Shown piece after piece: positions 16,380 through 24,530 of a stretch of 64,000 nt of DNA. Every line of letters starts with the position of its first letter. Position 1 is the first letter of the stretch. The stretch is taken from NCBI GenBank assembly GCA_052387735.1, contig JBQTIW010000124.1, forward strand, positions 14,255 through 78,254, written 5' to 3'. Source of the DNA: RBC101 sp052387735 (GTDB taxonomy: Bacteria > Gemmatimonadota > Gemmatimonadetes > Gemmatimonadales > Gemmatimonadaceae). The notes beneath the pieces are model-generated. The model saw nothing but the letters and a program-made list of their open reading frames with translations, was not told where the DNA came from and did not search any database. Made by a program: the position numbers and the translations under genes.

Positions 16380-19300
16380 ATGAGTACTGTCTCGTTCGGA
16401 AGAGCCCTGCGCGCCGTGCTGGGCCTCGTCGCCGTGAGTGCGACAGGCCTGGGAGCACAGACGTCGCAGGGGACCGTCAACGTCCGGGTAACCGCGGACG
16501 GCCAGCCCGTTGATCAGGCCCAGGTCGTCATTGTCGGTTCGACGTTAGGCGGTCTGACCAACAGCACCGGGACGTTTTCGATCCGCGGCGTTCCGGCTGG
16601 CACCCAGACCGTGCGTGTGATCCGCGTCGGGTACTCGGAGCAGAAGCGGCCGGTGACCGTCGTCGCGGGAGAAGCCGTGTCGGTCGACGTGACTCTGACG
16701 ACGGTGGCGGTGAGTCTCGCCCCCGTGGTCACTACTGCGACCGGTGAAACGCGACGGGTCGAGGTGGGCAACACGATCGCAGCGATCGACGTGGGGCGCA
16801 CCATCGAGAGCGCCCCGATCAAGAACGTCGACGACCTGCTGACGGCACGCACGACGAGCGTGACCATCACACAGGGGAACCAGACGGGCTCCGGCAGCCG
16901 GATTCGCATCCGTGGGCAGTCGTCGCTGAGCCTCAGCAACCAGCCGTTGTTCGTGATCGACGGGGTGCGCATGACGAGCACTGCGGACGACACGAATCTG
17001 CCGACGGGTGGCGCAACGCCGAGCCGCATCGGCGACATCAATCCTGACGAAATCGAGAACATCGAGATCATCAAGGGACCGTCGGCGGCCGCGCTCTACG
17101 GAACGGCTGCGGCGAACGGCGTGGTGGTCATCAATACCAAACGCGGTCGCGCCGGCGCCGCGCGGTGGAGCGTGTACGCCGAGGGCGGTCTGCTGAAGGA
17201 CAGAAACAACTATCCGACGGCATACACGCTCTTCGGCAAACAGCTGCCCCAGGGGACGGTGGCGCCCTTCAACTTCTGCAACCTGCAGCGCGTTGGTGTC
17301 GGCGGCTGCTCGGTCGACAGTGTGGCCGACCTCAACATATTCGAAGAAGACGATCTCACGCCGGTTGGCCTCGGGAATCGCAGCCAGTTCGGCGTCCAGC
17401 TGCAGGGTGGTACGGAGCTGGTCCGGTACTTCCTGTCCGGTGAGCGCGAAGACGAAACGGGCGTGATGAAGCTGCCGAAGTTCGAAGAGGATCGGATGAA
17501 CGCGCAGAATATCCCGATCGGGGATCACACGTTCCGCCCGAACACGCTGGGGAAGAACAGCGTCCGCATGAACCTCAATAGTGCGATCACGCCAAGGCTC
17601 GATCTCGCGCTGTCCTCCGGGTTCATCAACCTGACGCAGCGCCTGTCGCTCGAATCCAACGCAACGGCCGGACTTGGCTCGCAGGTGTTTGGTGGACCGG
17701 GATGTCGCGTCTGCCTGCCCGCGCGTGTGACCGGAGCGGCGCCGCCGCTCAACACCGACCTTGCCGGATACCGTGCTTGGACGCCGGGCTACACCTGGCA
17801 GGAAAAGAACCAGCAGCGCATCAATCGAACGATCCTGGCGATGACCGCGAACTGGCGTCCGACCTCATGGATGCAGAACCGCGTCGTGGTGGGGAACGAT
17901 TTCGCCAACCGCACGGACGATCGGCTGCTGCTGAACGGTGAAGGGCCGCCGATCACGGCCACGTACCGCAACGGCTTCAAGGAGAATGCCCGCGCGAATA
18001 CCCGCAACAGCACGGTCGACCTGGGGAGCACCGCCGCCTACAACCTGAAGGACTGGATCAACCTCAAGACCACGGTCGGCGCTCAGTACGTGAACACCGC
18101 GATCGAGCTTGGACGGGCAAACGGCTCGGAGCTTCCGCCAGGGGCGCAGACGCCGAACGGGGCAGTGACGCGCACCAGCACAGAAGCAACCACCGTGATC
18201 CGGACGTTCGGCCTCTTCGTCGAAGAAGCCGTCGCGCTCAACGATCGACTCTTCCTGACTGGCGCGCTTCGCACTGACCAGAACAGCGCGTTCGGTACGG
18301 ACTTCCAGCGCGTGTACTATCCCAAGGCCAGTCTCTCCTGGATCATTTCGGACGAAAGCTTCTTCCCGCAGATCGGGTGGATCAACCAGCTGCGCATCCG
18401 TTCGTCGTATGGCGCCGCCGGCGTCCAGCCCGGACCGAATGATGCCAATCGGTTCTTCGTCACCTCGCAGCAGAACCTTGCGTCGGCGACCAGCACCGCG
18501 GGTTCCGATCAGCCCGGATTGCAGATCTCGGCGTTGGGTAACGCCAACCTCAAGCCGGAACGGAGCACCGAGTTCGAGGGCGGCTTCGAGGCCCGGTTGT
18601 TCAACAGCCGTGTGACGCTGGACGTGACCGCCTACGACAAGACCACCAAAGACGCACTCATCGACGCCATTGTGCCGCCGTCCGTAGGCTCGGCAAACAA
18701 CGTCAAGAAGAACCTCGGTTCCGTGGAGAACAAGGGCCTCGAGATCCTGGCCAGCGGACAGGTGTTCGACAAGCGCGCACTGGCCATGGACCTGTCGGTC
18801 AGCTACTCCACAAACTCCAACAAGCTCATCTCGTTAGGCGGGACCCCGCCGCAGGTCGGCACGAACACCCAGGTCCGCGAAGGCTATCCGTTGTTCGGCT
18901 TCTGGGAGAACAAGATCCTCGGCTGGCAGGACAAGAACGGCGATGGGCTCATCACCTACTTCGCCGACGAAGCCCGCAACGAGGTTTTCGTCGACTCGGT
19001 GGACACCTTCCTCGGGTACACGCAGCCGCGCAACCTCGCGACGCTGACCACCGGGTTCGAGTTCCTGAATCGGAAACTCCGCCTGCAGACGTTGTTCGAC
19101 TATCGGGGCGGCCACCTCTGGTACAACAACACCGAGCGGATCCGCTGCACGCGTCCCAACTGCAGCGGCCGCATGAATCCGAACGGGTTGCTGATCGACA
19201 AGGCGATGGTGACCGCGGCACTGGAGCATCCGGCTCGCACCAACGCGGGCTATTTCCAGCCGGGCGGCTACGTTCGGTTCCGCGAAGCGTCGCTGCAGTA

Positions 19301-19511
19301 TACGTTCAGCCCCAGCTTCGCCCGCAACATCTTCCGCGCGCAGAGCGCCAACTTCGTGGCATCGGCGCGAAACCTGAAGCTGTGGACGGACTATCGCGGC
19401 ACCGACCCGGAATCCGACTTCCAGGCGACCGTCGACAACAACGTGCCGTCGGAGTTCCAGACCCTCGGACCACCGACGTACCTGGTGTTCCGCTTCAACT
19501 TCATCTTCTAA
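16380..19511 (+). CDS. SusC/RagA-family TonB-dependent outer-membrane transporter
   Basis: The protein has 1043 residues from the ATG at 16380, seven bases after AGGAGA. A signal peptide (1 to about 27) is followed by a carboxypeptidase-regulatory-like sandwich domain (about 30-110, 'GTFSIRGVPAGTQTVRVIRV'). The plug comes next (about 120-230, with 'SRIRIRGQSSLSLSNQPLFV' and 'DEIENIEIIKGPSAAALYGT'), and then a beta-barrel to the terminal 'YLVFRFNFIF', whose final Phe is typical of outer-membrane proteins. It imports a bulky ligand using TonB energy, together with the SusD-like lipoprotein 21 bases downstream. The substrate is not evident, because no glycoside hydrolase or dedicated peptidase is in the same unit. 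Confidence 0.93.
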   Translation: MSTVSFGRALRAVLGLVAVSATGLGAQTSQGTVNVRVTADGQPVDQAQVVIVGSTLGGLTNSTGTFSIRGVPAGTQTVRVIRVGYSEQKRPVTVVAGEAVSVDVTLTTVAVSLAPVVTTATGETRRVEVGNTIAAIDVGRTIESAPIKNVDDLLTARTTSVTITQGNQTGSGSRIRIRGQSSLSLSNQPLFVIDGVRMTSTADDTNLPTGGATPSRIGDINPDEIENIEIIKGPSAAALYGTAAANGVVVINTKRGRAGAARWSVYAEGGLLKDRNNYPTAYTLFGKQLPQGTVAPFNFCNLQRVGVGGCSVDSVADLNIFEEDDLTPVGLGNRSQFGVQLQGGTELVRYFLSGEREDETGVMKLPKFEEDRMNAQNIPIGDHTFRPNTLGKNSVRMNLNSAITPRLDLALSSGFINLTQRLSLESNATAGLGSQVFGGPGCRVCLPARVTGAAPPLNTDLAGYRAWTPGYTWQEKNQQRINRTILAMTANWRPTSWMQNRVVVGNDFANRTDDRLLLNGEGPPITATYRNGFKENARANTRNSTVDLGSTAAYNLKDWINLKTTVGAQYVNTAIELGRANGSELPPGAQTPNGAVTRTSTEATTVIRTFGLFVEEAVALNDRLFLTGALRTDQNSAFGTDFQRVYYPKASLSWIISDESFFPQIGWINQLRIRSSYGAAGVQPGPNDANRFFVTSQQNLASATSTAGSDQPGLQISALGNANLKPERSTEFEGGFEARLFNSRVTLDVTAYDKTTKDALIDAIVPPSVGSANNVKKNLGSVENKGLEILASGQVFDKRALAMDLSVSYSTNSNKLISLGGTPPQVGTNTQVREGYPLFGFWENKILGWQDKNGDGLITYFADEARNEVFVDSVDTFLGYTQPRNLATLTTGFEFLNRKLRLQTLFDYRGGHLWYNNTERIRCTRPNCSGRMNPNGLLIDKAMVTAALEHPARTNAGYFQPGGYVRFREASLQYTFSPSFARNIFRAQSANFVASARNLKLWTDYRGTDPESDFQATVDNNVPSEFQTLGPPTYLVFRFNFIF

Positions 19512-19532
19512 CGCTCACCGAGGATTCGACAT

Positions 19533-20939
19533 ATGCGAATTGCATTGCCCATCGGCGGGCGTCTCACCAGAGCACTGATGTACGCGGTCGTCGCGTCCGC
19601 GGTGTTCGGCTGTGGGAGCGTCACCGATTCTCTGCTCGAGGTCCAGGACCCGGACCTCATCCAGCCCGAAAACGCCCGGTCGGAGCCCGGTGCAGTCGCC
19701 GTCGCCAACGGCGCCTTAGGCAGGCTACGCGACGTGACTGCGGGTGCGGAGAGCACCTGGCTCTTCGGCGGGTTGCTTGTCGACGAGTGGGGCACCAGTT
19801 CCACCTTCATTCAGAATGACGAGGCGGACTGGCGAAAGATCCAGGACAACAACGGGTCGGTGCAGACACAACTGCGCAGACTATACCGTGTGCGCACCGC
19901 CGCCAACCAGGGCGTTGCGCTGCTCAACGAGTTCGCTCCGACGCGAACGGCGCTCCGTGGCGAGCTGTACTTTGCCCGCGGGTTCGCCGAGCTCCAGCTG
20001 GGGCAGGATTTCTGCAACGGCATTCCGTTGAGTGACGGCGCCGGCGAGGTGATCAAGTACGGTGCACCGCAGCCGGTGTCGGCAGTCTTCAGCGCCGCCA
20101 TCGCATCGTTCGACTCGGCGTTGCTCACGGCAGCTGGGACGGATGCACAAAGTGTGTTGATTCAGCGCGCCTCGCGCGTCGGTAAGGCGCGTGCGCAGTT
20201 GGGGAACAACCAGTTTGCCGCAGCCGTCACCACGATCGGAGGTGTCACAGGAGTCCCGACCTCTTTCCGTTATCAGACGACGTTCTCGCTCACGAGCAGC
20301 GACAACGTCATCTGGAATCAGGGCCTCAGCGCGCGGCGCTACTCGGTCGCAGATAGTCTCGAGGGGAACAGCCGCAACCTCCTCGTGAGGAACGCGATCC
20401 CGTTCTTCTCGGCCAGAGACCCGCGGCTACCGGTGACCGATACGAGAGTCGTGGGACAGGACGGCGGTACCTTCGTCCGCACAACAGCCATCTACGACCG
20501 GCTCACGCCGATCGATGTCGTCAGCGGACTCGATGCACGACTGATCGAGGCCGAAGCACTGCTACGCAACGGCAACCGAGCGGGATGGCTCGCGATCATG
20601 AATGACCTGCGAAATGGGCCGGGCCGCGTCTCTTCGATCGGCACGGTCACGATTGCCGCTGGCGCACTTCCTTCGCTGGCGCTGCCTGCTTCAGACACGG
20701 CGGCCGTGACGCTGCATTTCCGTGAGAAGGCGTTCTGGACGTTCAGCCGCGGACAGCGTCTGGGCGACCTCCGCCGACTCGTCAGGCAGTTCGGACGCGC
20801 GCCGGCGAACGTGTATCCGACGGGTCCGCATTACAAGACGATTTCGTATGGCGATGATGTGGTACTCCCGGTGACCGTGGACGAGACGAACAACCCGGAA
20901 ACAGGCGGGAAGCCGGCCTGCATTAACCGGCAGGCTTAG
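19533..20939 (+). CDS. SusD/RagB-like substrate-binding lipoprotein
   Basis: The protein has 468 residues. The N-terminus ends in a lipobox 'ASAVFGC' with Cys27 as the lipidated residue. The helical TPR-like fold of SusD/RagB proteins is suggested by 'LRGELYFARGFAELQLGQDF', 'ARLIEAEALLRNGNRAGW' and the C-terminal 'REKAFWTFSRGQRLGDLRRL'. It would cap the SusC-like barrel on the cell surface and capture ligand. It follows the transporter by 21 bases and ends just before a strong bidirectional hairpin, so the two genes form one operon. Confidence 0.9.
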   Translation: MRIALPIGGRLTRALMYAVVASAVFGCGSVTDSLLEVQDPDLIQPENARSEPGAVAVANGALGRLRDVTAGAESTWLFGGLLVDEWGTSSTFIQNDEADWRKIQDNNGSVQTQLRRLYRVRTAANQGVALLNEFAPTRTALRGELYFARGFAELQLGQDFCNGIPLSDGAGEVIKYGAPQPVSAVFSAAIASFDSALLTAAGTDAQSVLIQRASRVGKARAQLGNNQFAAAVTTIGGVTGVPTSFRYQTTFSLTSSDNVIWNQGLSARRYSVADSLEGNSRNLLVRNAIPFFSARDPRLPVTDTRVVGQDGGTFVRTTAIYDRLTPIDVVSGLDARLIEAEALLRNGNRAGWLAIMNDLRNGPGRVSSIGTVTIAAGALPSLALPASDTAAVTLHFREKAFWTFSRGQRLGDLRRLVRQFGRAPANVYPTGPHYKTISYGDDVVLPVTVDETNNPETGGKPACINRQA

Positions 20940-21000
20940 GTTCCCGCTCGATGAGCCGCGCGTAGAACTGCGGCGTGTGAGATGGTCGAGAGGAAACGAA

Positions 21001-21031
21001 GAGCGGGGAGAGCGATGAGCTCTCCCCGCTC
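21001..21031. terminator. Bidirectional hairpin terminator
   Basis: GAGCGGGGAGAGC (21001-21013) pairs perfectly with GCTCTCCCCGCTC (21019-21031) over a 5-base loop. It lies between the SusD-like gene (plus, ends 20939) and the holin-like gene (minus, ends 21039). T-rich sequence follows on both strands. Confidence 0.8.
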
Positions 21032-21038
21032 TGTGTGA

Positions 21039-21410
21039 TCAGGCTTTCTTCTTTTCCTGGTCGGCCATGAGCGTATTGAGGACGATGCTCACGATGCTCA
21101 CCACCAGTGCCCCCCAGAACGCCGCCCGGAAGCCGGCGACGGAAAAGCCGAAGCCTAACGAGGCTGCCAGTCGCGCGGTCAGCAGCAGCATCAGCCCATT
21201 GATCACGAGGGTGAAGAGCCCCAGTGTCAGGAAGATCACCGGGAAGGAGAAGAACTTCACCACGGGCTTGATGATGGTGTTGACCACGGCGAAGACGAAG
21301 GCGACGCCGGCCAGCCCCCATGGGTCGCCCGACCAGCTGATCCCGTTCACGAAGCGTGTCGCCGCGTAGAGGGCCGCGGCGTTGATGGCAATCTTGAGAA
21401 GGAAGGGCAT
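21039..21410 (-). CDS. Phage-holin-family four-helix membrane protein
   Basis: The protein has 123 residues with four hydrophobic helices and a charged C-terminal tail ('MADQEKKKA'). The sequence 'AGVAFVFAVVNTIIKPVVKF' followed by 'FPVIFLTLGLFTLVINGLML' matches the family named 'Mycobacterial 4 TMS phage holin', which is chromosomal and widespread. Its function is unknown, and nothing here suggests a prophage. Its ATG lies two bases after the stop of tag, so the two are co-transcribed. Confidence 0.82.
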   Translation of the reverse strand: MPFLLKIAINAAALYAATRFVNGISWSGDPWGLAGVAFVFAVVNTIIKPVVKFFSFPVIFLTLGLFTLVINGLMLLLTARLAASLGFGFSVAGFRAAFWGALVVSIVSIVLNTLMADQEKKKA

Positions 21411-21412
21411 GC

Positions 21413-22042
21413 TCAGGTTGGCCGGCGGAATGAAGCGCGCGCGCGATCGACGCCTTCACGTGCGTCGCAGGCGTCGAGGTGATCGTTGACCATGCCCATG
21501 GCCTGCATCGCCGCGTACACCGTAGTAGGCCCTACGAAACTCCAGCCGCGTTGCTTCAGGTCCTTCGAGAGCGCCGTGGACTCCGCCGTCTTGCCCATCG
21601 TGAGCAGCTTCGCCCAGGTCAGCTTTTTCGGACGCGACGCCGCCGCCGGTTCGTAGCCCCAGAGCAGTGCAGCGATCGAGCCCTTCTCGTCGACGAGGTC
21701 GCAGGCGCGCTGGGCGTTGTTGATCGTGGACTCGATCTTCCCGCGGTGCCTCACGATGCCCGCGTCCTCGAGCAGCGACTCGACTTTGCGACTCGTGTAA
21801 CGCGCGACTTTCTCGAAGTCGAAGGCATCGAACGCGTTTCGGAAGTTCTCGCGCTTCTTGAGGATCGTGAGCCAGCTCAGACCCGACTGAAAACCCTCGA
21901 GGCAGAGCTTCTCGAAGAGTCGACGGTCGTCGGCGACAGGCTGGCCCCACTCGTCGTCGTGGTAGGCCACGTAGAGGGGATCGGTGCCGCACCAGAAACA
22001 GCGGCGTCGGCCGTCGGGGGAGGTAAGTACTCGGGCGGGCAT
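21413..22042 (-). CDS. tag: DNA-3-methyladenine glycosylase I
   Basis: The protein has 209 residues from the ATG at 22042. Earlier in-frame starts would translate the 9-base tandem repeats as Leu/Val runs, so they are rejected. The Tag signatures are present: 'RCFWCGTDPLYVAYHDDEWG' carries the N-terminal zinc Cys and His. 'GFQSGLSWLTILKKRENF' is the substrate pocket. 'WSFVGPTTVYAAMQAMGMVN' is followed by the C-terminal zinc ligands in 'DHLDACD'. It excises 3-methyladenine from alkylated DNA in base-excision repair. Confidence 0.93.
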   Translation of the reverse strand: MPARVLTSPDGRRRCFWCGTDPLYVAYHDDEWGQPVADDRRLFEKLCLEGFQSGLSWLTILKKRENFRNAFDAFDFEKVARYTSRKVESLLEDAGIVRHRGKIESTINNAQRACDLVDEKGSIAALLWGYEPAAASRPKKLTWAKLLTMGKTAESTALSKDLKQRGWSFVGPTTVYAAMQAMGMVNDHLDACDAREGVDRARASFRRPT

Positions 22043-22081
22043 CGGTTGCGGGGCGGGAGTCCGTGCGGGAAGTCTAAGGGC

Positions 22082-22277
22082 GAGAAGCACCAGAAGCACG
22101 AGAAGCACGAGAAGCACGAGAAGCACGAGCCAGCGCGAGCAGCGCGAGCAGCGCGAGCAGCGCGAGCAGCACGAGCCTGCCGAGAAGCCGGCGTGTGCAG
22201 TGTCACCCGCGAAGGCTTGGATCCCATCATGATGGACTCCCCACGCGGGCTTCCCGTGCTTCGCGTGCTGCCCGTGT
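22082..22277. repeat. Nine-base tandem repeats (GAGAAGCAC then GAGCAGCGC) with a degenerate inverted arm
   Basis: The array begins with five GAGAAGCAC-type copies (22082-22126) and continues, after a 10-base junction, with GAGCAGCGC-type copies to about 22190. The complementary pattern, period nine (CCCGTGCTT, CGCGTGCTG, CCCGTGTTT), appears at about 22247-22277. The element therefore resembles the other inverted elements, with 9-base units. It fills the gap between divergent tag (minus) and the DinB-like gene (plus). Confidence 0.7.
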
Positions 22278-22326
22278 TTCTCGCGATTCGGCAGTGCCGG
22301 TTTCGGCTTCCTCTATCCATCCCGCC

Positions 22327-22851
22327 ATGGCCAACACCTTCCTTCGCCACACCCTCGCTACGCTCGCGTACCGTGCCAGCAAGGCCCTGCGCGGCGCGCC
22401 GCCGGCCTTCGCTGACTTCAGGAGTGGTGAAACCTCGCGCACGCCCGTCCAGATCCTGGCGCACATGGGTGACCTCTTCGACTGGGCATTGGCGATGGCG
22501 CACGGCGAGTGGGTGTGGCGTGACTCCCCGCCGTTGCCGTGGAACCGCGAGGTCGATCGTTTCTTTGCCGCGGTGCGGGCCTTCGATGAGTATCTGGCCA
22601 GCGGCGCCGCGTTAGGCCACAGCCCCCAGGTGCTGTTCCAGGGGCCGATCGCCGATGCGCTGACCCATACGGGGCAGCTGGCCATGCTTCGGCGGATGGC
22701 GGGCTCTCCCGTGTGTGGCGAGAGCTATGCGCGGTCGCTGATCGAAGTGGGGCGCGTGGGACTGGAACAGGCCGCTCCGGTGCGGGAGTTGATTGAGGAG
22801 GAGAACAGAGACTGGAAAATGGAGAGAAGGTCGAAACTCGCGTCGATCTGA
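22327..22851 (+). CDS. DinB-like (YfiT) four-helix-bundle protein
   Basis: The protein has 174 residues from the ATG at 22327; the upstream frame is repeat-derived. The sequence fits the DinB/YfiT fold: 'TPVQILAHMGDLFDWALAMA' holds a metal-binding His on helix 2 and 'DALTHTGQLAMLRRMAGSPV' gives the second His pair. Members are metal-dependent thiol transferases or damage-inducible proteins of unknown substrate. A CGTTAGGC octamer lies in the middle of the gene (near 22611). It is followed by a CCCGAATCCCG fragment of the intergenic repeat family. Confidence 0.7.
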   Translation: MANTFLRHTLATLAYRASKALRGAPPAFADFRSGETSRTPVQILAHMGDLFDWALAMAHGEWVWRDSPPLPWNREVDRFFAAVRAFDEYLASGAALGHSPQVLFQGPIADALTHTGQLAMLRRMAGSPVCGESYARSLIEVGRVGLEQAAPVRELIEEENRDWKMERRSKLASI

Positions 22852-23007
22852 TCTCCAATCCCGAATCCCGCATCCGGAGCGACGGGCATCGCATCTGCCG
22901 GGTGACGTGCGCCGGGTGGTGACCTGGCCCACGACCCGAGCGGCGTCCGGCGCACGGCGGCCCCCCGCGCGCGGGGCAGTGTTTGATGCACCCTGCCACG
23001 CAGCCCC

Positions 23008-23991
23008 ATGCCACGCTTCATTTCCAGCGCTCGACTCGTCCTGCTCGCGAGCGTTACCGCCGCATGCTCGAGTGTATCGTCTGATTCGCCCTCGGCACCG
23101 CTTGCCCCCGACGACGCCAACCTCTGGGTCGCGAACGGGTCCCTCAACGGGCGCCGGCCGTTCCCCGCCAATAACTGGTGGAACACGGACGTCAGCCAGG
23201 ATCCCGTCGATCCGAACTCGTCGACGCTGATCGCGAGCTGCGGGATCCGCAACCTGCATCCCGATTTCGGGACCACCTGGAACGGAGCGCCTAACGGGAT
23301 TCCGTATGTCCTGGTCGGTGGCAGCCAGGTGAAACGCCCGATCTCGTTCTACTACCCGAGCGAGAGCGATCCGGGACCATATCCCATCCCCATGAATCCG
23401 CCGATCGAAGGCGGTCCAAACGGCACGGGCGACCGTCACGTGCTGATCGTCGACACGCTCAACTGGAAGCTGTACGAAGTATTCGACGCGCACCCGCTCA
23501 ACGGAGGCAAGAGCTGGCGTGCGGGGTCGGGCGCGGTGTTCGATCTCAACTCCAACGTGCTGCGACCGATGTACTGGACGTCGGCCGATGCGGCCGGCCT
23601 CCCGATTTTCCCCGGACTGGTGCGCTACGACGAAGCGGTGCAGCGAGGACTGATCGATCACGCGCTGCGCTTCACCTGTCCCCGCACCCGCCGCGGCTTC
23701 GTGACGCCGGCTCGTCATTGGGCGAGCAGCGACCCCTCCAGCGCACTTCCCCCGATGGGTATGCGGGTGCGTCTCAAGGCGTCGTATGACATCTCCACCT
23801 ATCCGCCCGAGGTACGCGTCATCCTCACCGCGATGAAGAAATACGGCATGTTCATGGCGGATAATGGCAGCGGGTGGTTCGTGTCCGGCGCGCCCGACCC
23901 GCGGTGGAATGACTCCAACCTCAACAAGCTCAAGCAAGTGCCATCGACCGCGTTCGAAGTGGTGCGGATGGGCCCCGTGATCACAAGCTAG
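23008..23991 (+). CDS. Conserved lipoprotein of unknown function
   Basis: The protein has 327 residues with a lipobox 'ASVTAAC' (Cys20). The mature part is dense in aromatic and Pro/Gly motifs: 'FPANNWWNTDVSQDPVDPNS', 'YPSESDPGPYPIPMNPPIEG', 'GDRHVLIVDTLNWKLYEVFD' and 'WTSADAAGLPIFPGLVRYDE'. I recall this set from hypothetical secreted proteins of Acidobacteriota and related phyla, but know no function. The single long domain with conserved His, Asp and Trp could be enzymatic or carbohydrate-binding. It has its own gap on both sides. Confidence 0.7.
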   Translation: MPRFISSARLVLLASVTAACSSVSSDSPSAPLAPDDANLWVANGSLNGRRPFPANNWWNTDVSQDPVDPNSSTLIASCGIRNLHPDFGTTWNGAPNGIPYVLVGGSQVKRPISFYYPSESDPGPYPIPMNPPIEGGPNGTGDRHVLIVDTLNWKLYEVFDAHPLNGGKSWRAGSGAVFDLNSNVLRPMYWTSADAAGLPIFPGLVRYDEAVQRGLIDHALRFTCPRTRRGFVTPARHWASSDPSSALPPMGMRVRLKASYDISTYPPEVRVILTAMKKYGMFMADNGSGWFVSGAPDPRWNDSNLNKLKQVPSTAFEVVRMGPVITS

Positions 23992-23998
23992 TGATCCA

Positions 23999-24244
23999 TC
24001 ACTTCGTTACCGGCGGCACGCGATCAACGAAGCCCCATGTCACGCCCCGAATGGCGTTTGAAGCACAGGAGTGTGCGACGCCGAACCGACGCGCGATCTC
24101 CATCAACGGTGTTCCTCGCTGTTTCAGTCGGCGCATTTGGCAGACGATCCGCTCCGTGAGCTTGGATTGCGGATGATCTTCGCCTACACGCGCCTTTGGG
24201 GACCGGTACTTTGGGAGGGGCCGAGACAGTTTACGGCGCCGCAT
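23999..24244 (-). pseudogene. C-terminal remnant of an HNH-type endonuclease (GEDHPQSKLT helix-turn-helix tail)
   Basis: The 81-codon frame from the ATG at 24244 contains 'GEDHPQSKLTERIVCQMRRL' and 'TPLMEIARRFGVAHSCASNA' followed by 'IRGVTWGFV'. This is the helix-turn-helix tail that follows the nuclease domain in phage and mobile-intron HNH endonucleases. No HNH cysteine/histidine block is found upstream. The frame lies directly beyond the 3' end of tRNA-Asn. It looks like debris of a mobile element, although a free-standing small DNA-binding protein cannot be excluded. Confidence 0.5.
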
Positions 24245-24375
24245 ACTGGCACCTCGGGAAAGTTGGAGCGGATGGGCAAGGCCTAACCTATGCATCCGTC
24301 GACGGGACTCAAGCGCGAGAACGGCGGCATCCCCAGGGACGCCGCCGTTCTCGTAACTCATTCTATTTCAACGAG

Positions 24376-24448
24376 CTCCCGAGGAGGGACTTGAACCCCC
24401 GACCCGGCGATTAACAGTCGCCTGCTCTACCAACTGAGCTACTCGGGA
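24376..24448 (-). tRNA. tRNA-Asn (anticodon GTT)
   Basis: The 73-base minus-strand gene folds as a cloverleaf: acceptor arm TCCCGAG/CTCGGGA, a D-loop with AGCTCAGTTGGTAGAGC, anticodon stem-loop with CTGTTAATC (GTT, Asn), and a T-arm with GGGTTCAAGTCCC. No CCA is encoded. The HNH-endonuclease remnant lies just past its 3' end. Confidence 0.95.
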
Positions 24449-24530
24449 ATGAACGAGGAACCTAGACAGGGCGGAGGAGAGGGTCAACGGCGATTGAGAC
24501 GGGCGACGGGAGACGGGAGAAAGAACCGCT

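Noticed and set aside
21039..21410. Prophage signal from a holin-family name
   Set aside because: This holin family is chromosomal and common; no lysin, portal, capsid or integrase gene is present nearby.
20923..21459. Minus-strand frame overlapping the SusD end, the hairpin terminator and the holin-like gene
   Set aside because: It reads through a clear terminator in a different frame from the recognised holin-family protein.
22082..22190. Possible CRISPR array
   Set aside because: Units are nine bases in direct contact with no spacers; this is a simple tandem repeat.
24245..24260. Possible attachment-site copy of the tRNA-Asn acceptor sequence (CCTCGGGA near 24252)
   Set aside because: The match is only eight bases and in the inverted orientation, so it is not a convincing att repeat.
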